Positions 22,940 through 26,469 of a stretch of DNA of 26,469 nucleotides are shown here, piece after piece. The stretch lies in assembly GCA_050010115.1 (NCBI GenBank), contig JBEKLQ010000053.1:1-26469 (forward strand), read 5' to 3'. Below the pieces are notes generated by a model. That model worked only from the letters and a program-made list of their open reading frames with translations, made no database searches and was not told the origin of the DNA. Within the stretch, counting starts at the first letter, position 1. The number at the start of each line of letters is the position of its first letter. The stretch comes from JAKACA01 sp050010115. GTDB lineage: Bacteria; Actinomycetota; Acidimicrobiia; Acidimicrobiales; Bog-793. The position numbers and the translations under genes are program-made.

Positions 22940-23536
22940 TCAGTCAAGGTCCTGGTCGAACAACCCGTCTCCCGAGGCACCGGACGCGTCCCCTCCCAAG
23001 AAACCCCCCTCTTCCTCCTCATACGGCTCCTCTGGCACCGCCGCCAGCCGTTCCCGGCCGGAGCGCACCGTCTTCACGGTCCGGTCGAGGACGATCTCAA
23101 AACCGGCCAGTTTCTGGTCGATGTAGTCGTCGGCCTCGTGCCGCAGCCGCCGGCCCTCCGATTCGGCGTCCTCGACCAGGCGGACCGCCCGGTGCTCCGC
23201 CTGGCGGACGATCTCGGTCCGCTGCACCATCCGCTCGGAATGGACGCGGGCATCCTCGATGATCTCCTGGGCCTCCCGGCGCGCGGCCGCCAGCACCTCT
23301 TCACGGTCCTTGAGCAGGCGGCGAGCACGGCGAAGCTCCTCGGGGAACTCGTCGCGGGCCGCTTCCAACAGCTCGAGCACTTCGTCGCGGGAGATCATCA
23401 CCGAGGAAGAAAGGGGTACGGACTTCGCCGTCGAGACGATGTCGACGAGTTCGTCGAGGACGCCTTCGACGCCTCCCTCGGGCTCGAGCATCTCCTCGAA
23501 CTCGCCGCCCGGGCCGAGATTGGTGGGTTCCGTCAT
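22940..23536 (-). CDS. SepIVA-like (DivIVA-domain) coiled-coil protein
   Basis: A 198-residue acidic protein. Residues about 20-55 are a short helical start (VLDELVDIVSTAKSVPLS, ISRDEVLELL). About 56-160 form a long coiled coil (AARREAQEIIEDARVHSERM, AEHRAVRLVEDAESEGRRL), and the end is acidic and Gly-rich. Position and shape match Rv2927c/SepIVA of mycobacteria, an essential DivIVA-domain division factor that sits between the DUF177 gene and coaD. Automated pipelines often call it an ATP synthase B-like protein. The ATG at 23536 overlaps the coaD stop by 4 bases (ATGA). Orthology is inferred from context plus composition. Confidence 0.8.
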   Translation of the reverse strand: MTEPTNLGPGGEFEEMLEPEGGVEGVLDELVDIVSTAKSVPLSSSVMISRDEVLELLEAARDEFPEELRRARRLLKDREEVLAAARREAQEIIEDARVHSERMVQRTEIVRQAEHRAVRLVEDAESEGRRLRHEADDYIDQKLAGFEIVLDRTVKTVRSGRERLAAVPEEPYEEEEGGFLGGDASGASGDGLFDQDLD

Positions 23537-24006
23537 CGCAAGGCCTTCAAACGCCGGTTGACCGGTTCGGGAACGAGGCCGCTGACATCCCCGCCGTAGC
23601 GCGCCACTTCCCGGATCAGGCGGCTGGAGATGTAGGCGTAGGTTGCGCCCGTAGGCAGGAAGAGCGTCTCGATCCCCGACAGCTCCCGGTTCATCTGGGC
23701 CATCTGCAGCTCGGCCTCGAAGTCGGACACCGCTCGCAGGCCCTTCACGATGACGGTCGCCCCGACCTCCCGTGCCAATTCGACAACCAGGGTCGACATC
23801 GCCACGATGCGCACCGCCGGCAGGTGCGCGAGCGATTCGGCCAGCATCTCCTCCCGGTCTTCGAACGAGAAGAGTGGCTCGGCCTTCTGCGGGTTGCGCA
23901 ACGACGCGACCACCACCTCGTCGAACAGACGCGTCGCCCGCTCGACGACCTCGAGATGCCCGTTGTGGAACGGGTCGAAGGAGCCGGGGAAGAGGGCGAT
24001 CGTCAA
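23533..24006 (-). CDS. coaD: Phosphopantetheine adenylyltransferase
   Basis: A 157-residue CoaD, making dephospho-CoA from ATP and phosphopantetheine. The nucleotidyltransferase motif is FPGSFDPFHNGHLEV and the C-terminal ISSR-type motif is YAYISSRLIREV; VKGLRAVSDFEAE is also typical. The start is a TTG at 24006 that overlaps the rsmD stop by 4 bases (TTGA) and has AAGGA about 7 bases upstream. It gives the family's normal length, whereas the open frame upstream reads only the rsmD repeat in another frame. The stop overlaps the SepIVA-like gene. Confidence 0.95.
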   Translation of the reverse strand: MTIALFPGSFDPFHNGHLEVVERATRLFDEVVVASLRNPQKAEPLFSFEDREEMLAESLAHLPAVRIVAMSTLVVELAREVGATVIVKGLRAVSDFEAELQMAQMNRELSGIETLFLPTGATYAYISSRLIREVARYGGDVSGLVPEPVNRRLKALR

Positions 24007-24674
24007 GCGGAGTCCTTGTTGATGTGATCGGGGTTGATGTGATCGGGTTTGACGGGATCGGGTTTGACGGGATCGGGGTTGACGGGATCGGCGTGGCTGG
24101 TGGTATCGGGGTCGGTACCTGATTGGGTCATAACGCCATTGCCCACCCTGTCGGCCAGGACGAGCGTTACGAGCGTACCGCCGTATCGGTACGCACGAGA
24201 GACCGCGTAGCCTCCGCCGACCTGCAGCGGGGCCCGGTGCTCGACGAGGACCGTCGCCACGCTGAGGTGCCCGAACAGCCTCGGCCACTCGTCGAAGGCG
24301 TACGGTGGATCGGCCAGCGCGAGGTCCGCAGCCTGGGGGGCATGGGACTCCACCCAGCCGAGTGCGTCTGCCCGGACGACACGGACACCCCGGGCATCGG
24401 CGAAGCCTGTGACGTCGAGGTTCCGGCTGATCGCCGCGGCCGCCCGCCGGTCCTGCTCGACGAACGTCACCTCGGCGGCACCCCGCGAGAGCGCCTCGAT
24501 CCCGAGAGCCCCACTCCCGGCGAACAAGTCAAGCACCCTCGCGCCCTCGACCAGGCCCCGGGACTCGAGGATGTCGAACATCGCCTCGCGCACGAAGTCG
24601 CTCGTCGGGCGCAGCCCCGGCAGGTCGGGCGCGTACAGCCGCCGGCCTCTGGCCACTCCCCCGATCACCCGCAC
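24003..24674 (-). CDS. rsmD: 16S rRNA (guanine966-N2)-methyltransferase with repeat-encoded tail
   Basis: A 223-residue RsmD. The first ~185 residues are the SAM-dependent methyltransferase: MRVIGGVARGRRL, RPTSDFVREAMFDIL, DLFAGSGALGIEALSRGA and the catalytic ALADPPYAF. The last ~35 residues are an extension of repeated (N/D)P(D/V)xxxP units (DPVNPDPVKPDPVKPD) encoded by five 15-base tandem repeats. This tail is not part of RsmD elsewhere. The GTG at 24674 fits the family N-terminus but has no Shine-Dalgarno; an 11-base repeat array lies directly upstream. Its stop overlaps the TTG start of coaD. Confidence 0.94.
   Translation of the reverse strand: MRVIGGVARGRRLYAPDLPGLRPTSDFVREAMFDILESRGLVEGARVLDLFAGSGALGIEALSRGAAEVTFVEQDRRAAAAISRNLDVTGFADARGVRVVRADALGWVESHAPQAADLALADPPYAFDEWPRLFGHLSVATVLVEHRAPLQVGGGYAVSRAYRYGGTLVTLVLADRVGNGVMTQSGTDPDTTSHADPVNPDPVKPDPVKPDHINPDHINKDSA
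24019..24093 (-). repeat. Five 15-base repeats at the 3' end of rsmD
   Basis: Units start at 24019, 24034, 24049, 24064 and 24079. Each follows TTGAYGKGATCGGGK, with the first two TTGATGTGATCGGGK and the rest TTGACGGGATCGGSK. A unit of 15 bases keeps the frame, adding five residues per copy to RsmD. The array ends 13 bases before the coaD start codon and close to its ribosome-binding site. Confidence 0.9.
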
Positions 24675-24718
24675 GGTCGGCTCATGGTCGGCTCATGGTC
24701 GGCTCATGGTCGGCTCAC
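24675..24718 (-). repeat. Four 11-base repeats directly upstream of rsmD
   Basis: GGTCGGCTCAT at 24675, 24686 and 24697, and GGTCGGCTCAC at 24708. On the coding strand each reads RTGAGCCGACC, so each unit begins with a start codon whose last bases form the stop of the frame opened in the previous unit (ATGA). The array abuts the GTG start of rsmD. Confidence 0.9.
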
Positions 24719-24746
24719 GTGGCTCATCGTTTGCTCACCTGACCGC

Positions 24747-26469
24747 TCAGCTCCGGAACAGGAACTGGCGTTCCTCTTCACTCACGAACAGCGACACTTC
24801 CTCCCACAGCAGGCGGTGCTGAGGTTTGGTCAGCTCTGGGTCGTCGTCGAGGATCGCCGTCGCCACCTCGCGGGCCTTCATCACGAGGTCACGGTGCCGC
24901 CTCAAGTCGGCGAGCTTCAAGTCGGTGCGACCCTTCTGCCGTGCGCCGAGCACGGTCCCGCCGCCGCGGAGCTGCAGATCGGCCTCCGCCAGCTCGAAAC
25001 CGTTCTCCGTCCTCACCATCGCCTCCAAACGACCCGCAGCGAGCTCGGTCACCGGGTCGGCCAGAAGGAAGCACCAGGACTTCGCCTGCCCCCGGCCCAC
25101 TCGGCCCCGGAGCTGGTGCAGTTGCGCGATCCCGAAGCGATCAGCGTCCTCGATCACCATCACCGTCGCGTTCGTCACATCGACACCCACCTCGACCACG
25201 GTCGTGGCGACGAGCACCTGGATCTCGCCGGCACGGAACGCCGCCATCGCACCGTCCTTGTCCTTCGGCGCCAGCTGGCCATGCAGGAGGCCGACGGAGT
25301 ACCCGGCGAGCTCGCTCGTGGCGAGGCGGTCGCGTTCCTCCACGGCCGATCGGGGCGGCCGCCGCTCGACGCCGAGATCGATGGCGAACCGCCCCACTGC
25401 TTGGTCTTCGTCCTCCTCCCCCTCGAGCTCCACATCGAGCTCGTCGAGCTCGTCCTCGAAGCCCTCCTCCATCGCGCCGCCTCCAACCAGCGGGCACACG
25501 ACGAAAGCCTGGTGGCCCGCGTCGAGCTCGGCCCGCACGCGTTTCCAGCCGACCTGCTCCTGACCCGAGCCGAGCAGGCGTGTCGTGATCGGCGTCCGGC
25601 CCGGAGGCATCTCGTCGAGCGTCGTGTGGTCGAGATCGCCGTAGACGGTCATCGCCGCGGTGCGGGGGATCGGCGTGGCGGTCATCACCAGCAGGTCCGG
25701 CTCGGCCTGGCCCTTCTCGGCCAAGGCGGCGCGCTGCTCCACGCCGAAACGGTGCTGCTCGTCGACGACGACCACACCCAACGACGAGAAGCCCACGTCA
25801 CCGGTCAACAACGCGTGCGTTCCCACGATGATGTCCAGCTGGCCGGCTACGAGGTCAGCAAGGATCCGAGACCGTTCCGCCGTCGTCGTCCGGTTCGTGA
25901 GCAGCTCGACCGCGAGCGGCCGCTCACCACCGAGGCGTGACGGGTCGGGCACCGTCAAGCCCTCGAGCAACCGCCGGACGAGGAAGTAGTGCTGCTCGGC
26001 AAGCACCTCGGTGGGGACCATGAAGGCCCCCTGGTGCCCGCCTTGAACCCCGTACAGCATGGCCGCGACCGCCACGACAGTCTTGCCCGAGCCCACGTCG
26101 CCCTGCAGGAGGCGGTTCATCGGGTGCGGCTGGGCCAAGTCGGATGCGATCGCTTCGATCGCCCGCCGCTGCGCCCCCGTGAGGGCGAAGGGAAGCCGCT
26201 GCACGAACCTCGCCACGAGACCGCCCGGCGCCGTGTCGTGGACTACGCCGACCGAGCTCGACGCGAGGACTCGTTTCTTGCGGACGAGCAGCAACTGCAG
26301 CCTCAGTAGTTCGTCGAAGGCCAAGCGGTAGCGGGCCCGCTCCTTCTCGGCCAGCCCGTCGGGCACGTGCACGTCGTGGTAGGCCGCGGTCCGGTCGACG
26401 AGACGGAGATCCGCCAGGGATCGCTCCGGTACCGGATCCGCGAACGGCCCGGCCCGCTCGAGCGCTTCG
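24747..26469 (-). CDS. recG: ATP-dependent DNA helicase RecG (5' end outside the window)
   Basis: A RecG helicase, which reverses stalled forks and processes branched DNA. The window holds the last ~573 residues; the frame is open to the right edge (ERAGPFADPVPERSLADLRL), so the wedge domain is mostly missing. Helicase motifs are present: LQGDVGSGKTVVA, VPTEVLAEQH, VVVVDEQHRFGV, MTATPIPRTAAM, LVATTVVEVGVDVTNA and QLHQLRGRVGRGQ. Between the two helicase lobes (about 25280-25490) there is an insertion of about 35-40 residues with an acidic run (EDELDELDVELEGEEDED), longer than in E. coli RecG. It is the first gene of the minus-strand run seen here, 72 bases before rsmD. Confidence 0.96.
   Translation of the reverse strand, partial: EALERAGPFADPVPERSLADLRLVDRTAAYHDVHVPDGLAEKERARYRLAFDELLRLQLLLVRKKRVLASSSVGVVHDTAPGGLVARFVQRLPFALTGAQRRAIEAIASDLAQPHPMNRLLQGDVGSGKTVVAVAAMLYGVQGGHQGAFMVPTEVLAEQHYFLVRRLLEGLTVPDPSRLGGERPLAVELLTNRTTTAERSRILADLVAGQLDIIVGTHALLTGDVGFSSLGVVVVDEQHRFGVEQRAALAEKGQAEPDLLVMTATPIPRTAAMTVYGDLDHTTLDEMPPGRTPITTRLLGSGQEQVGWKRVRAELDAGHQAFVVCPLVGGGAMEEGFEDELDELDVELEGEEDEDQAVGRFAIDLGVERRPPRSAVEERDRLATSELAGYSVGLLHGQLAPKDKDGAMAAFRAGEIQVLVATTVVEVGVDVTNATVMVIEDADRFGIAQLHQLRGRVGRGQAKSWCFLLADPVTELAAGRLEAMVRTENGFELAEADLQLRGGGTVLGARQKGRTDLKLADLRRHRDLVMKAREVATAILDDDPELTKPQHRLLWEEVSLFVSEEERQFLFRS

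Noticed and set aside
24007..24288. 94-codon upstream extension of coaD
   Set aside because: It reads the rsmD repeat array in another frame (Arg/Ser/Gln/Pro repeats); the TTG at 24006 with AAGGA fits the family length.
24123..25940. 605-codon plus-strand open frame
   Set aside because: Antisense shadow of rsmD and recG; those show unmistakable motifs on the other strand.

Overview
The window looks like chromosomal DNA of a high-GC member of the Actinomycetota, possibly Acidimicrobiia. That placement rests on gene content and order: recG-rsmD-coaD-sepIVA-like-DUF177-rpmF, rnc-mutM-smc-ftsY-ffh-rpsP-KH-rimM-trmD-rplS-DUF2469-yraN. It also rests on actinobacterial families (DUF2469, SepIVA-like coiled coil, DUF2510, SCO6745-like) and frequent GTG/TTG starts. 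It is inference from reading, not a database match. I saw no rRNA, tRNA, CRISPR array or intact mobile element.

Right part (7646-26469, all minus strand). A long housekeeping run reads from right to left. It begins with recG (5' end cut by the window edge) and rsmD, coaD and a SepIVA-like division protein, followed by the DUF177 protein, rpmF and the lipid-synthesis genes plsX and acpP. Next come rnc, mutM, smc and the SRP pair ftsY and ffh, then rpsP, a KH-domain protein, rimM and trmD. It ends with two tandem stand-alone Clp N-domain proteins, rplS, DUF2469 and yraN. Many genes overlap by 4-8 bases or abut, indicating translational coupling. The theme is ribosome assembly, tRNA/rRNA modification, membrane targeting, fatty-acid/phospholipid supply and chromosome upkeep. 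Usual actinobacterial neighbours lepB and rnhB (between rplS and DUF2469) and yifB and dprA (after yraN) are absent.

Left part (1-7645, accessory, mixed strands). An aldehyde dehydrogenase and a zinc alcohol dehydrogenase form a minus-strand pair. Then comes an orphan secreted protein with a strong hairpin terminator. After it lies a decayed locus in which the front of an SCO6745-like gene is frameshifted and joined to a fragment of yifB. Next are a crotonase-family gene, a small zinc-ribbon-like protein and a proline-rich membrane protein with a DUF2510 domain.

The most notable points are these: (1) the pair of ATPase-less Clp-N proteins sharing an unrecognised C-terminal domain; (2) the SCO6745/yifB chimeric pseudogene 2.6 kb downstream of yraN; (3) an unusual density of short tandem repeats at gene junctions and inside gene ends, including one that extends RsmD and one that makes a chain of overlapping mini-ORFs before rsmD; (4) a KH-domain protein with a roughly 100-residue acidic N-terminal extension.
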